A DNA stretch of 64,000 nucleotides from Leifsonia sp. 466MF (GTDB taxonomy: Bacteria; Actinomycetota; Actinomycetes; Actinomycetales; Microbacteriaceae): assembly GCF_900100265.1 (NCBI RefSeq), contig NZ_LT629696.1, positions 3,224,001 to 3,288,000 on the forward strand, read 5' to 3'. Shown here piece after piece: positions 1 through 9,083 of the stretch. A program made the position numbers and the translations under genes. Every line of letters begins with the position of its first letter. The stretch's first letter is position 1. The notes under the pieces are model-generated. The model made no database searches. It saw only the letters and a program-made list of their open reading frames with translations, and was not told the DNA's origin.

Positions 1-2
1 CC

Positions 3-179
3 GGGCGTGGCCAGACGCTCGCCCAGCTCGCCCTGCAGTGGGTGCTCCGCAGCCCGGTCGTCGTCTCGGCGATCATCGGCGCGAGCAGCGTGCAGCAGCT
101 GGAGCAGAACCTCGGCGCGCTCGACGGCCCGGAGCTGACGGGCGACGTGCTCGCCGCGATCGACGCGGCGCTGGGCTGA
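3..179 (+). CDS. Aldo/keto reductase, C-terminal fragment (cut by window edge)
   Basis: Only the last 58 residues are present; the gene begins before the window. The visible part reads GQTLAQLALQWVLRSP, then SAIIGASSVQQLEQNLGAL, which is the C-terminal NADPH-binding end of aldo/keto reductases of the YghZ/MgrA (L-glyceraldehyde 3-phosphate reductase, Kv-beta-like) group. These are soluble NADPH-dependent carbonyl reductases. It ends 12 bases before the stop of the convergent LacI gene. The substrate cannot be judged from this fragment. Confidence 0.85.
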   Translation, partial: GRGQTLAQLALQWVLRSPVVVSAIIGASSVQQLEQNLGALDGPELTGDVLAAIDAALG

Positions 180-191
180 CGAAGCGGCGGC

Positions 192-1277
192 TCACGCCTC
201 GGCGGGCACCGGCGTCTCGGCGGCCACCGGCGTCTCCGCGGCAACGTCCGCGGCGAAGGCCGGCGCCGGCGGCGTCGACTCCCGCTGGATGACGCGGAAC
301 GGCACCGCGATCTCTTCCGGCTCGAGGGTGTCCGCGTCCTCCTCGATTCGCCGCACGAGCAGTTCGACGGCCCGGCGGGCGATCTCGTCGCGTCCGGGGT
401 CGATGGTCGAGAGGGTCGGCATCGAGTAGTGCGTCTCGTCGATGTCGTCGAAGCCGATGAGGGCGACGTCGTCGGGGACGCGGAGACCCGCCTCCTGAAG
501 CACGCGGAGCGCGCCCAGCGCGAGGGTGTCGTTGAAGGCGACGACCGCGTCGAACTCGAGGCCCGTCTCCAGGAACGCACGCATGGCACGGGCGCCGTCG
601 GCACGGTGCCAGGTGCCGGCGGGGACGACGAAGCGCTCGTCGTAGGCGACGCCCGCGGCCTCCAGCGCCTCGCGGTATCCCGCGAGCCGCAGTCCGGCCG
701 AGCCGATCACCTCGCCGGGGTGCGCGCCGATCGCGAGCACCCGACGGCGACCGCCGGCCAGCACCAGCTCGGTGGCGGCCCGGGAGCCCTCGACGTTCTG
801 CATGGTCACGTGGTCCTTCGGACCGTTGAAGATCCGCTCGCCGAGCAGCACCATCGGCGTGTTCACCTCGGCGATGGCGTCGCGGTCCGACTCGTCCAGG
901 CCGAGCACGCTGTACAGGATGCCGTCGACCATGCGGCCGCTCCGGTTGCGCAGCACGGACAGCTCGCTGGCGCGGTCGTTTCCGAACTGCTCGATCAGCA
1001 CCGACAGCCCCCGCTCGCGCGCGGCCCGCATCACCGAGTCCGCGAGCTCGGCGAAGTACGCGTTCCGCAGCTCCGGGATGAGGAGGCTGATCACGTTGGT
1101 CCGCCCGGACCGCAGGCTGCGCGCCGACAGGTTGGGCGTGTAGTCCAGCTCTGCGATGGCCGCGAGGACGCGCTGACGTGTGCTGTCCCGGACGTACGGG
1201 TAGTCGTTGATGACGTTCGAGACCGTCTTGATCGACACCCCGGCAAGCCGGCTCACGTCGTGCAGCGTCGCTGCCAT
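192..1277 (-). CDS. LacI-family transcriptional regulator
   Basis: 361 residues from an ATG preceded by a good AGGAGG ribosome site. The first 50 residues hold the LacI helix-turn-helix and hinge (TLHDVSRLAGVSIKTVSNVI), followed by a periplasmic-binding-protein-like effector domain to about residue 335 (typical GFDDIDETHYSMPTLSTI near the C-terminus). The last 25 residues are an Ala/Pro/Glu-rich tail. It is a cytoplasmic sugar-responsive repressor. It lies 83 bases downstream of the amidohydrolase on the same strand, but has its own candidate promoter and a palindrome-like ACAACGTTG site before the gene, so autoregulation is likely. Effector unknown. Confidence 0.93.
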   Translation of the reverse strand: MAATLHDVSRLAGVSIKTVSNVINDYPYVRDSTRQRVLAAIAELDYTPNLSARSLRSGRTNVISLLIPELRNAYFAELADSVMRAARERGLSVLIEQFGNDRASELSVLRNRSGRMVDGILYSVLGLDESDRDAIAEVNTPMVLLGERIFNGPKDHVTMQNVEGSRAATELVLAGGRRRVLAIGAHPGEVIGSAGLRLAGYREALEAAGVAYDERFVVPAGTWHRADGARAMRAFLETGLEFDAVVAFNDTLALGALRVLQEAGLRVPDDVALIGFDDIDETHYSMPTLSTIDPGRDEIARRAVELLVRRIEEDADTLEPEEIAVPFRVIQRESTPPAPAFAADVAAETPVAAETPVPAEA

Positions 1278-1303
1278 TCGTCCTCCTGGTGGGCTGTCGT
1301 CCC

Positions 1304-1320
1304 ACTGTACAACGTTGGAT
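1304..1320 (-). promoter_or_regulatory. Candidate promoter and LacI operator before the LacI gene
   Basis: On the minus strand a TACAGT -10-like hexamer (1304-1309) abuts TCCAACGTTGTA (1308-1319), a near-perfect palindrome around CAACGTTG. LacI proteins commonly bind such CG-centred palindromes. The same core occurs in front of the binding-protein gene at 63130. Assignment to this regulator is inference. Confidence 0.45.
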
Positions 1321-1360
1321 ATCCGGAGGGCGATGGCCGTGGCGGCCTCGGTTCGCGGGG

Positions 1361-2989
1361 CTACGCGGAGTACACCGTTCGCCCGGCGACGATGGTCTGA
1401 ACGACCCGGGCACTCAGCAGCGACGCGGGCTCCTCCGCGAAGACGTCCGCATCGAGCACCACGACGTCCGCCGCGTGGCCCGGCGCGATCCGCCCGCGCC
1501 AGCCGCCGTCTCCGATGGAGGCGGCGGCATCCCTCGTGGCGTGGCTTACGGCACGCTCGAGAGGCAGCGCGTACTGCGGCTGCACCGCGGCGACCGAGGG
1601 CACCAGGGCAGACGCGCGCGTGGCGGCGACGTACATGTTGGCCAGCGCGTCGTGCGGCGCCGTCGGCGAGTCCGTCGAGAACGCGAGAAGGGCTCCGGCA
1701 TCCTCGTACTCCGGCCACGGGAAGGCGCGTTCGACCCGGTCGTCGCCGAGCATCTGCATCCAGTTGTCGAAGATCGCCGGATCGGCGTGGACGGGCTGCA
1801 TCGACGCCGTCACACCGAGGCGCGCCATCCGCTCGGCCGTCCCGGGTGCGGCGTACTCCAGATGCTCGATGCGGTGACGCCGCGGGAGTTGGCCGTTCTC
1901 GGCGACGGCGTGCTCCAGCGCGTCGAGCGCGATCTGGCTCGCGTAGTCGCCGATGGCGTGCTGCGCGATCTGCAGACCGGCGGCGTCGGCCGCGACCACG
2001 ACGGGAGTCAGGCGCGCCAACGGCCAGATCGGATCGGCGTTCGAGCCGTTCGCGTACGGCTGGCGCATCGCGGCCGTGCAGGCATCGATCACGCCGTCCA
2101 GGATCAGCTTGATCCCGATCACACGCAGCCAGGGAGTGGCTGGCTCGGCCGCCACGCGCGCGGCCTCCGCGACCTGCGCCAGGTTCTGCTCGTCATCGCC
2201 CGTGTTGGTCACGAGCCAGTGCGCGGCGATGCGGATCGGCAGCTCCCCTCCGCGGCGGTCCTGCGCACGCCGGAGGGCCTCCAGCCCGTAGGCGTCCATC
2301 GCCATGTCGACGGCGCCCGTCACTCCGGCAGCGACGTAGGCGGCGAGGGTCCGCTCCACCTGGGCGTCCCGGTCGGCGTCCGTGGTCGCGGCGTCCCGCT
2401 GCGCCCAGGCGTACTGGGTCGCTGCCGTCTCGAGGAGCAGACCCGTCGGCTCTCCGTCGGCGTCGCGCACGATCTCGCCGCCGATCGGATCGGGCGTCTC
2501 GCGGGTGATGCCGAGCTCGGCCAGCGCCGCCGTGTTGAGCCAGCAGGAGTGGTAGTCGTTCGCATCCAGGTAGACCGGGATATCGCGCACTGCCGCGTCG
2601 ATCATCCCGGCGGTGGGCGCTCCCCCGGGCACCGCGTCGAACAGCCAGCCGCGCCCGCGCAGCACCGTCGCGCCGGGGTCCGCCTCCCGCGCTTCGCGCA
2701 GCAGCGACTGGATGCCGTCGAGGTCGCGGGCACCGGTCAGGTACACCTGGCCGAGGGCGGCGCCCATCATCAGCAGGTGCGTGTGCGCATCCGTGAACCC
2801 CGGCAGGACGAGGCGGCCGCCGAGGTCGACGACACGGTCGGCCGGCGGGGTGGCGTCGCCATCGCGCCCGACCCAGACGATCCGGTCGCCGGCGACGGCG
2901 AAGGCGTCCGCCCAGGCGGCGCGCGGGTCCGCGTCCGCGGTGAAGACGCGGGCGTCGCGGTACAGGGTGGTCTCGGCGGGGTCGGTCAC
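1361..2989 (-). CDS. YtcJ-like amidohydrolase (amidohydrolase 3 family)
   Basis: 542 residues from a GTG that overlaps the upstream permease stop by four bases (GTGA), indicating translational coupling. The N-terminal metal site GFTDAHTHLLMMG (His69, His71), later His-containing strands (IEHLEYA) and the DSPTAPHDAL motif near the C-terminus match the metal-dependent amidohydrolase 3 family (YtcJ/AepA-like). Such enzymes hydrolyse C-N bonds of amides or cyclic amides in the cytoplasm. Pairing with an NCS1 permease suggests that the substrate is imported by that permease, perhaps a nucleobase- or hydantoin-like compound. The exact substrate is not recognisable. Confidence 0.88.
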   Translation of the reverse strand: MTDPAETTLYRDARVFTADADPRAAWADAFAVAGDRIVWVGRDGDATPPADRVVDLGGRLVLPGFTDAHTHLLMMGAALGQVYLTGARDLDGIQSLLREAREADPGATVLRGRGWLFDAVPGGAPTAGMIDAAVRDIPVYLDANDYHSCWLNTAALAELGITRETPDPIGGEIVRDADGEPTGLLLETAATQYAWAQRDAATTDADRDAQVERTLAAYVAAGVTGAVDMAMDAYGLEALRRAQDRRGGELPIRIAAHWLVTNTGDDEQNLAQVAEAARVAAEPATPWLRVIGIKLILDGVIDACTAAMRQPYANGSNADPIWPLARLTPVVVAADAAGLQIAQHAIGDYASQIALDALEHAVAENGQLPRRHRIEHLEYAAPGTAERMARLGVTASMQPVHADPAIFDNWMQMLGDDRVERAFPWPEYEDAGALLAFSTDSPTAPHDALANMYVAATRASALVPSVAAVQPQYALPLERAVSHATRDAAASIGDGGWRGRIAPGHAADVVVLDADVFAEEPASLLSARVVQTIVAGRTVYSA

Positions 2990-4416
2990 AGCCGTCCCTC
3001 CTTCCCGAGCCGGGTGCGGCTCAACAGGGCGTACACGGTGGCGGCGACGATCATCCCGAGCGGCACCGAGAGGTCGATGTGGCCGATCGACGCGGCGATC
3101 GGACCGCTCCACACGTCGGTCGACAGGCAGACGGCCGTGACGAAGCCGCCCAGGACGAGCGCCGCCACACCCGGGATGCTCCACCCGCCCGTGAACCAGA
3201 ACGCCGCGCCGCGCCGAGTGTCGAACAGATCGACGCTGTCGTACACGTATCGGCGCCGAAGCACGTCGACCACGAAGATCGCCATGGCGGGGCCGGACAC
3301 GATGACGAGGAACTGCAGCATGAGGTTGGCAGCCTGGAGCAGGCTCGACGAGAGCACCAGGTAGATGGTCAGCGCCGTCCCGACCACGCCCACGATGATG
3401 GCGGCCGGGATGCGCTTGAGCCGGAATCCGATCGCCTGCAGCGCCATGCTCGAGGTGTAGGTGGTCATGGCGTTCAGCGCGATCGTGTTGAGGACGACCC
3501 CGATGACGAGCACCGGCCCGAGCCACTCCGGCAGCAGGTCGAAGAGCGCGACGTCGATGCCGGCGTCGAACGCGCTCGCCTTCAACCCGGTGGCGAGCAG
3601 CACTCCGACGCCGGTGAACACGATGAACGGCAGCGCGCCGCCCAGCGCGGTCGCGGCGGCGATGTTCGCGGGCCGGGTCGTACGCGGCAGGTAGCGCGCG
3701 ATGTCGGGGCTGTTGATGAACGACAGCGGCGTGGACGCGAGGATCGTGAAGCCGATCGAGACGGCCGACCACAGCTCCACTCCCCCGAGCGGCTCGGGCG
3801 CGGTGTACTGCCAGTCCACGGTCGGGAGGATGAAGCCCGACACCACGATGAAGATGACGAACAGCACGATCGCGAGGATCGGATAGATCCGGAGGATCAG
3901 CCCGTGTCCGAAGATCGCCACCAGGATGGTCACCGCCGAGACCACGATCGTGACGCCGATCGGCACCCACACCGGGTCGTCCAGGCCGACCCGGCGCAGC
4001 AGGTCGGCGCCCATGAAGGAGGACGCGAGCCACGTCAGAGACAGGAAGACCGCGCCGATGAACCAGCCGACGAAGGCGACGAAGAGCTTGTTGCCGAGGA
4101 TGCCGTACATCGCGCGCGTCACGACCGAACCGGAGGTTCCGGCGGCGGGCCCGCTCGCCGCGATGATCCCGGGGAAGACCCAGAGCAGGGAGGCGGCGAC
4201 GATGACCGCGATCGCCTGCCAGATCTCGAGCCCGAGCAGGATGAGGGTCGCGCCGATGGTGAAGTTCAGGATGCTCACGCCGGGGGCGGCCCAGACGAAG
4301 AAGAGGTCCCGGGCGCGCCCGTGCCGCTCGGCGTCGCCGATGACCTCGATGCCGCGGGTCTCCGGCTGCGTGGAGGCGTCGACGAACTGCTCCTCGCGGG
4401 CTTGCGTTCCGGACAT
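2986..4416 (-). CDS. NCS1-family nucleobase:cation symporter (cytosine/purine/hydantoin permease)
   Basis: 476 residues with about twelve hydrophobic segments. The N-terminal region with WAAPGVSILNFTIGA, the FPGIIAASGPAAGTSGSVVTRA stretch, and FINSPDIARYLPR fit the purine-cytosine permease (PF02133) family. The ATG at 4416 is chosen over an upstream in-frame ATG because AGGAAAGAGG lies just before it. It is the first gene of a two-gene operon with the amidohydrolase and is divergent from a TetR gene that may control it. The transported compound is not determined; cytosine, allantoin or hydantoin-like molecules are typical for the family. Confidence 0.88.
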   Translation of the reverse strand: MSGTQAREEQFVDASTQPETRGIEVIGDAERHGRARDLFFVWAAPGVSILNFTIGATLILLGLEIWQAIAVIVAASLLWVFPGIIAASGPAAGTSGSVVTRAMYGILGNKLFVAFVGWFIGAVFLSLTWLASSFMGADLLRRVGLDDPVWVPIGVTIVVSAVTILVAIFGHGLILRIYPILAIVLFVIFIVVSGFILPTVDWQYTAPEPLGGVELWSAVSIGFTILASTPLSFINSPDIARYLPRTTRPANIAAATALGGALPFIVFTGVGVLLATGLKASAFDAGIDVALFDLLPEWLGPVLVIGVVLNTIALNAMTTYTSSMALQAIGFRLKRIPAAIIVGVVGTALTIYLVLSSSLLQAANLMLQFLVIVSGPAMAIFVVDVLRRRYVYDSVDLFDTRRGAAFWFTGGWSIPGVAALVLGGFVTAVCLSTDVWSGPIAASIGHIDLSVPLGMIVAATVYALLSRTRLGKEGRL

Positions 4417-4444
4417 GATGCCTCTTTCCTGACCGAGCACCGTT

Positions 4445-4478
4445 GCTGTTGGTCATGTGCCCAATAAGCTGTTGGTCA
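4445..4478. promoter_or_regulatory. Direct repeat GCTGTTGGTCA in the divergent permease/TetR promoter region
   Basis: GCTGTTGGTCA occurs twice, at 4445-4455 (GCTGTTGGTCA) and 4468-4478, 23 bases apart, in the 75-base gap between two divergent starts. Placement between a TetR gene and its likely target makes a regulator site plausible, though direct rather than inverted repeats are less usual for TetR. Confidence 0.4.
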
Positions 4479-4491
4479 GTCATTCAATAGC

Positions 4492-5130
4492 ATGGGACCC
4501 ATGGAGTCAAGCGCATCCCCTCCCCGCTCCCGGAAAGCACCGGAGGAGCGACGGGAGGAGATCCTGTCCGAGGCCGCATCCATCGCCCTCGACGAGGGAC
4601 TGGAACGCATCACCCTGCGCGCCGTCGCCACCCGCCTCGGCGTCCGCCCCGGCCTCATTTCCCATTACTTCCCGGCGGCGGAGGACCTCGTCGACGAGGC
4701 CTTCGTGCGGGCGGCGACGATCGAACGCGAGCGGTTCTTCCCCACCGACGGCTCACCTCTGGAGCGACTCGCGCACTTCGTCCACCACATCGAGACGGGC
4801 GCATCGCTCCCGCTCGCCCGGCTGTGGCTCAACGCCCGGCACCTGTCGCGCTTCATCCCGAGCCTCGAGACCACACTGCAAGAGCAGGATGCGCTCGACC
4901 GCGCCCGCCTGCGCGCGATCATCGAGGACGGCGTCGCGTCCGGCGACTTCGCCGCCGTCGACCCGGAGGCGGCCAGCATCCGCATCCTCATCGCGGTCGA
5001 CGGCGGCGGCTCGTACGTGAACAGCACCGACGACCTCAGCCACCCGGCGCACGTGCACTTCGTGGCCGACGTGACCGAGTGGACGCTCGGTCTCGCTCCG
5101 GGAACGCTCGGCGCCGTCGCGAAGAGCTGA
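4492..5130 (+). CDS. TetR-family regulator
   Basis: 212 residues. Residues about 18-65 hold the TetR helix-turn-helix (REEILSEAASIALDEGLERI, then ATRLGVRPGLISHYFPAAEDL). The remainder is a divergent ligand-binding domain. The start may be 4492 or the in-frame ATG at 4501; neither has a clear ribosome site, so the message may be leaderless. It is divergent from the NCS1 permease/amidohydrolase operon, its likely target. It converges with the GH42 gene, with a single base between the two stop codons. Confidence 0.9.
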   Translation: MGPMESSASPPRSRKAPEERREEILSEAASIALDEGLERITLRAVATRLGVRPGLISHYFPAAEDLVDEAFVRAATIERERFFPTDGSPLERLAHFVHHIETGASLPLARLWLNARHLSRFIPSLETTLQEQDALDRARLRAIIEDGVASGDFAAVDPEAASIRILIAVDGGGSYVNSTDDLSHPAHVHFVADVTEWTLGLAPGTLGAVAKS

Positions 5131-5131
5131 C

Positions 5132-7129
5132 TCACTCCTCTCGGACGAGCGCCACCCCGTGCGGCTCCAGTCGAAGACCGGCCGCCGACCCCCCCGTGAG
5201 GATGTCCGTGCCGGACAGGTCGAGCGTCACCGCCTCCTGGCCGTGGTTGATGGCGGCGAGGAACGCGCCGCGGCGGACGAACTCCACGCCCGGGATGCGC
5301 GGCAGCCGCTCCACTGCGGCCTCGGTCAGGATCGAATCCAGCAGCAGTCCGAGCGGTTCGGCGTCGAGCCGGGTCGCGACGTACCAGGCCTGCCCGGAAC
5401 CACGGGCGTGGCGGGTCACCGCGGGATGCCCGTCCAGCGCTCCGCCCTCGAAGACCGCCTCCACGTCGGCCGATTCGACGCGCACGTACTCCGACCAGAG
5501 CGACGCGGAGGCCCGGCCGCCGATGCGGTCGCCGCGGACACCGACGGCGGGCGGCTCGCCGCCGCCGAGCGCGGCGAGATCCGGCGCGGCAGGCGGGGCG
5601 AACTCCTCCACCCAGAGCCCGAGCGTCTCGCGCAGCGCGCCGAGGTATCCGCCGGTGCGCACGTGGAGGTCGGGGTCGAGGATGCCGGTGAGATAGCCGA
5701 CGACCAGCGATCCCCCTCCCGCCGCGTACGCGTCGAGCGCCTCGAGCTGGGCGTCGCTCGCGACGAACAGCGACGGGACGACGACGGCCCGATAGCCGGA
5801 CAGGTCGCCCGTCGCCTGGACGAAGTCCACCGTGACGCCCGCCGCGGTCAGCGCGATGTGCCAGCCCAGGACGTCGGCGAGGTACGAGATCGTGGTCGGC
5901 GACGCCTTCTGCTCGATCGCCCACCAGGAGTCCCAGTCGAAGACGATGGCGACCTGAGCGGGAACGGGTCGCCCGAGCAGGCCATCGACCGACGACAGCG
6001 TCGCCAGTTCGGAGCCGAGCTGCTCGACCTCGCGGAAAATGCGCGTGTCCGTGCCGCCGTGGGGCAGCATCCCGGCGTGGAACTTCTCCGCGCCCGCGAC
6101 CGCCTGCCGCCACTGGAAGAAGAGGATGCCGTCGGCCCCGCGCGCGATGCTCTGGTACGACCACGCCCGCATCTGCCCCGGGAGCTTCGCGGCGTTCCGC
6201 TCGCGCCAGTTCACAGCGCCGGGTGACTGCTCCATCAGCAGCCAGGGCGCGCCGCCGCCGAGCGAGCGCATCAGGTCGCGCTGCATCGCGCCGTAGGCCG
6301 GGGCGAGCGGATCGGCGGGGTCGGGGTACGAGTCGTCGGAGACGATGTCGACCTCCTGCGCCCACGTCCAGTAGTCGACCGGCTTGAAGAAGCCCATGAA
6401 GTTGGTCGTGATCGGAACGTCCGAGTGCGAGCGGATGATCGCCGCCTCTGCGCGGAAGCAGTCCAGCAGCTCGTCCGAGCTGAAACGGTCGAAGTCCAGT
6501 ACCTGGGTCGGGTTCTTGAAGGTCGGGGCGGCACGCGGCGGGAGGATCTCGTCGAAGGCGCCGTAGTGCTGCGACCAGAAGGCCGTGCCCCACGCGTCGT
6601 TGAGCGCCTCGATGGTGCCGTACTTCCGCTCCAGCCAGACCCGGAACGCCGCCGCCGACGCATCGCAGTAGCAGTGGCTGACATGGCAGCCGTACTCGTT
6701 GTTGACGTGCCAGAGCGAGAGCGCGGGATGGTCGGCGTAGCGTTCGACGATCCGCTCGACCAGCCGCGCGGCGTAGCGCCGGTAGATCGGCGAGCTCGGG
6801 CAATACGCCTGCCGGCTCCCCGACGAGAGCGTGACGCCGTCGACCGTCACCGGCAGCATCTCGGGATGCTTCAGCGCCAGCCACGGTGGCGGCGAAGCGG
6901 TCGCCGTGGCCAGGTCGACGCGCACTCCGCCCGCGTGCAGCAGGTCGAGCACCTCATCCAGCCAGGCGAAGTCGAACTCGCCGTCCCTCGGTTCGATGCG
7001 CGCCCACGAGAAGATGCCGACGGACGCGATGTTCACGCCAGCCCGGTTCATCAGGCGCACATCCTCGCGCCATACCTCCTCCGGCCACTGCTCAGGGTTG
7101 TAGTCGCCGCCGTACCAGAATCCACTCAC
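5132..7129 (-). CDS. GH42 beta-galactosidase (zinc-cysteine type)
   Basis: 665 residues, normal for GH42. It opens with GGDYNPEQWPEEVWREDV and carries the acid/base Glu145 in WHVNNEYG and the nucleophile Glu300 in LLMEQSPGAVNW. Cys110 and the Cys148/Cys153/Cys155 cluster match the structural zinc site known from Thermus GH42 enzymes. C-terminal trimerisation and beta domains follow. There is no signal peptide, so it acts on imported beta-galactosides in the cytoplasm. Its ATG overlaps the permease stop by four bases; it is the last gene of the five-gene galactoside operon. Confidence 0.95.
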   Translation of the reverse strand: MSGFWYGGDYNPEQWPEEVWREDVRLMNRAGVNIASVGIFSWARIEPRDGEFDFAWLDEVLDLLHAGGVRVDLATATASPPPWLALKHPEMLPVTVDGVTLSSGSRQAYCPSSPIYRRYAARLVERIVERYADHPALSLWHVNNEYGCHVSHCYCDASAAAFRVWLERKYGTIEALNDAWGTAFWSQHYGAFDEILPPRAAPTFKNPTQVLDFDRFSSDELLDCFRAEAAIIRSHSDVPITTNFMGFFKPVDYWTWAQEVDIVSDDSYPDPADPLAPAYGAMQRDLMRSLGGGAPWLLMEQSPGAVNWRERNAAKLPGQMRAWSYQSIARGADGILFFQWRQAVAGAEKFHAGMLPHGGTDTRIFREVEQLGSELATLSSVDGLLGRPVPAQVAIVFDWDSWWAIEQKASPTTISYLADVLGWHIALTAAGVTVDFVQATGDLSGYRAVVVPSLFVASDAQLEALDAYAAGGGSLVVGYLTGILDPDLHVRTGGYLGALRETLGLWVEEFAPPAAPDLAALGGGEPPAVGVRGDRIGGRASASLWSEYVRVESADVEAVFEGGALDGHPAVTRHARGSGQAWYVATRLDAEPLGLLLDSILTEAAVERLPRIPGVEFVRRGAFLAAINHGQEAVTLDLSGTDILTGGSAAGLRLEPHGVALVREE

Positions 7130-8067
7130 TCTTTGACACTCCCGCTCGCTAGTCCGGTCGTCCAGTATCGCTGCAAGAACAGGAACGCGATGACCAGAGG
7201 GATGATCGACACGAGCGAACCCGTGATGACGACGGAGAACAGCGCCTGCGATCCCCCGCCCGCCGCGCTCGTCGCCTGCTGTTGGGCGAGCCCCACCGTC
7301 AACGGGTAGAGCTCGGAGCTGTTCAGCATGATCAGCGGCAGGAAGTAGTTGTTCCAGGTGCCGACCAGCGCGAACAGGAACACCGTGACGATTCCCGGTC
7401 CGAGGAGGCGGAGACCGACCTGCCAGAAGATGCGGAACTCGCCCGCGCCATCCACTCGGCCGGCCTCGATCATCGAGTCGGGGATGGCGTCCGCCGCGTA
7501 CACCCGCATGAGGAACACGCCGAACGGGCTGACCAGCGACGGCACGATGACCGCGGCCGGAGTGTTCGTGATGCCGATCTGGCTGAACATCAGGTAGGCC
7601 GGGAGGGCCAGCGCGGTCAGCGGGATCATGATCGCCCCGAGCACCACACTGAACATCAGCACGGACCCCGGGAAGCGGTACTTGGCGAACGCGTATCCCG
7701 CCATGGTCGCGAGCAGCGACGCACCGATCGCGCTCACCAGCGCGTAGACGAGCGTGTTGATGGCCCAGTGCAGGTAGATCCCGTTCTGGGCTGTGAAGAC
7801 CGCACCGATGTTCGCGAACAGGTCGAAGGTGCGTCCGAAGGCGAACCCGAAGGTGGTGAACAGGTCGGCGTTGCTCTTCGTGGATGCGATGAACAGCCAG
7901 ACGATCGGGAGCACGAAATACAGCGCGCAGATCCAGAGCATCACGGTGAGCAGGGTGCTGCGCTGCGTCTCCCGGTTGTAGGCCCGTGCGCCGCGGCGCC
8001 CGGTCCGGCGGCGCGGCGAGACGTCGTCGACAGTCGGCAGCGGGCTGCCGGTGGCGGTCTCAGTCAT
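7126..8067 (-). CDS. Sugar ABC transporter permease, MalG type
   Basis: 313 residues with six membrane segments after a basic N-terminal tail. The cytoplasmic EAA loop is EAGRVDGAGEFRIFWQVGLR, which contacts the ATPase. The C-terminus LASGSVKE is typical of CUT1 MalG/LacG permeases. It overlaps the upstream permease by eight bases and the downstream GH42 by four. No ATPase gene is in the operon, so a shared MsiK-like ATPase elsewhere is probably used, as is common in actinobacteria. Confidence 0.94.
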   Translation of the reverse strand: MTETATGSPLPTVDDVSPRRRTGRRGARAYNRETQRSTLLTVMLWICALYFVLPIVWLFIASTKSNADLFTTFGFAFGRTFDLFANIGAVFTAQNGIYLHWAINTLVYALVSAIGASLLATMAGYAFAKYRFPGSVLMFSVVLGAIMIPLTALALPAYLMFSQIGITNTPAAVIVPSLVSPFGVFLMRVYAADAIPDSMIEAGRVDGAGEFRIFWQVGLRLLGPGIVTVFLFALVGTWNNYFLPLIMLNSSELYPLTVGLAQQQATSAAGGGSQALFSVVITGSLVSIIPLVIAFLFLQRYWTTGLASGSVKE

Positions 8068-9013
8068 TGCGGGCCGCCTTCCGCTGGGTCGAGAGCTGGA
8101 CGACGTACGACACGACCGCGATCACCAGACCGAGCAGGAAGGCGATGGCGGCGGCGTAGTTGACGTCCTGGTTCGTGAACGCCAGGTTGTACGCGTAGTA
8201 GTTGGGCGTGTAGCCGTTGTCGATCACGTTCGGCGCGAGCGCGTGCAGCAGGCTCGGCTCGTTGAACAGCTGGAACGTTCCGATGATCGAGAAGATCACC
8301 GTCAGGATGATTGCGGGACGGATGCCGGGGATCTTGATGCTCCACGCCACGCGCCACTGGCTGGCGCCGTCGATCTCCGCCGCCTCGAACAGCTCCGTCG
8401 GGATCGAGCGGAGCGCCGCGTACATGATGATCATGTTGTAGCCGACGAAGGCCCACGTGACGATGTTCATCATCGAGCCGAGCATGTTCTGGTCGCTCAG
8501 CAGGTCGGGAGCCCCGAGGCCGACCGCACGGAACAACTGGGCGATCGGGCCGAAGTCGTTGCCGTACAGGTAGCCCCACATCAGCGTCGCGACCACGCCG
8601 GGCACGGCGAACGGCAGGAAGATCAGGAGCCGCAGGGCGACAGAGCCGCGAACGCGGCCGCTATCGAGCGCGAGAGCGAAGAACAGCGACAGCGCCAGCA
8701 TGATCGGCACCTGGATGACGAGGAAGAGCGCCATGCGCCCGACGCCCGCGAGGAAGTCCGGGTCGGTGAACGCCCGCACGTAGTTGGCGAAGCCGGCGAA
8801 GGTCTGGCCGCCGATCAGCTGCGTCGTGAAGAGGCTGAGGTAGCCGGAGTAGAACAGCGGCAGCAGCAGCATGACGATGAAGACGATCATGAAGGGCGCC
8901 ACGAACAGGTAGGCGGCGATGCTCAGCCGGCGCTGGTTCGCGTTCCTCCGAGGCCGCTGCTTCTCCGTGTGCTCGCGCGTGCGCACCCTCCCGGGTGCGA
9001 CGGACTGGGTCAT
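8060..9013 (-). CDS. Sugar ABC transporter permease, MalF type
   Basis: 317 residues from the ATG at 9013, which is preceded by AAGGGAG; the in-frame ATG at 9064 lacks a ribosome site. Six membrane segments are visible, and the EAA loop reads FEAAEIDGASQWRVAWSIKIPGI. It pairs with the following MalG-type permease (eight-base overlap) and the upstream binding protein to form a CUT1 importer for galacto-oligosaccharides, as judged by the flanking GH42 enzymes. Confidence 0.94.
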   Translation of the reverse strand: MTQSVAPGRVRTREHTEKQRPRRNANQRRLSIAAYLFVAPFMIVFIVMLLLPLFYSGYLSLFTTQLIGGQTFAGFANYVRAFTDPDFLAGVGRMALFLVIQVPIMLALSLFFALALDSGRVRGSVALRLLIFLPFAVPGVVATLMWGYLYGNDFGPIAQLFRAVGLGAPDLLSDQNMLGSMMNIVTWAFVGYNMIIMYAALRSIPTELFEAAEIDGASQWRVAWSIKIPGIRPAIILTVIFSIIGTFQLFNEPSLLHALAPNVIDNGYTPNYYAYNLAFTNQDVNYAAAIAFLLGLVIAVVSYVVQLSTQRKAARND

Positions 9014-9083
9014 GGTGAACTCCCTTGTTCGAGCCGAGGGTGCGGGCCGGCGGCGGATGCGCATCCACCGCCGGCCCCGACCC

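Noticed and set aside
429..1400. Long plus-strand open frames opposite the LacI, amidohydrolase and permease genes (also 1289-3364 and 3079-4467)
   Set aside because: They are Arg/Gly/Asp-rich antisense shadows typical of high-GC DNA, with no domains, while the minus-strand frames hold intact families.
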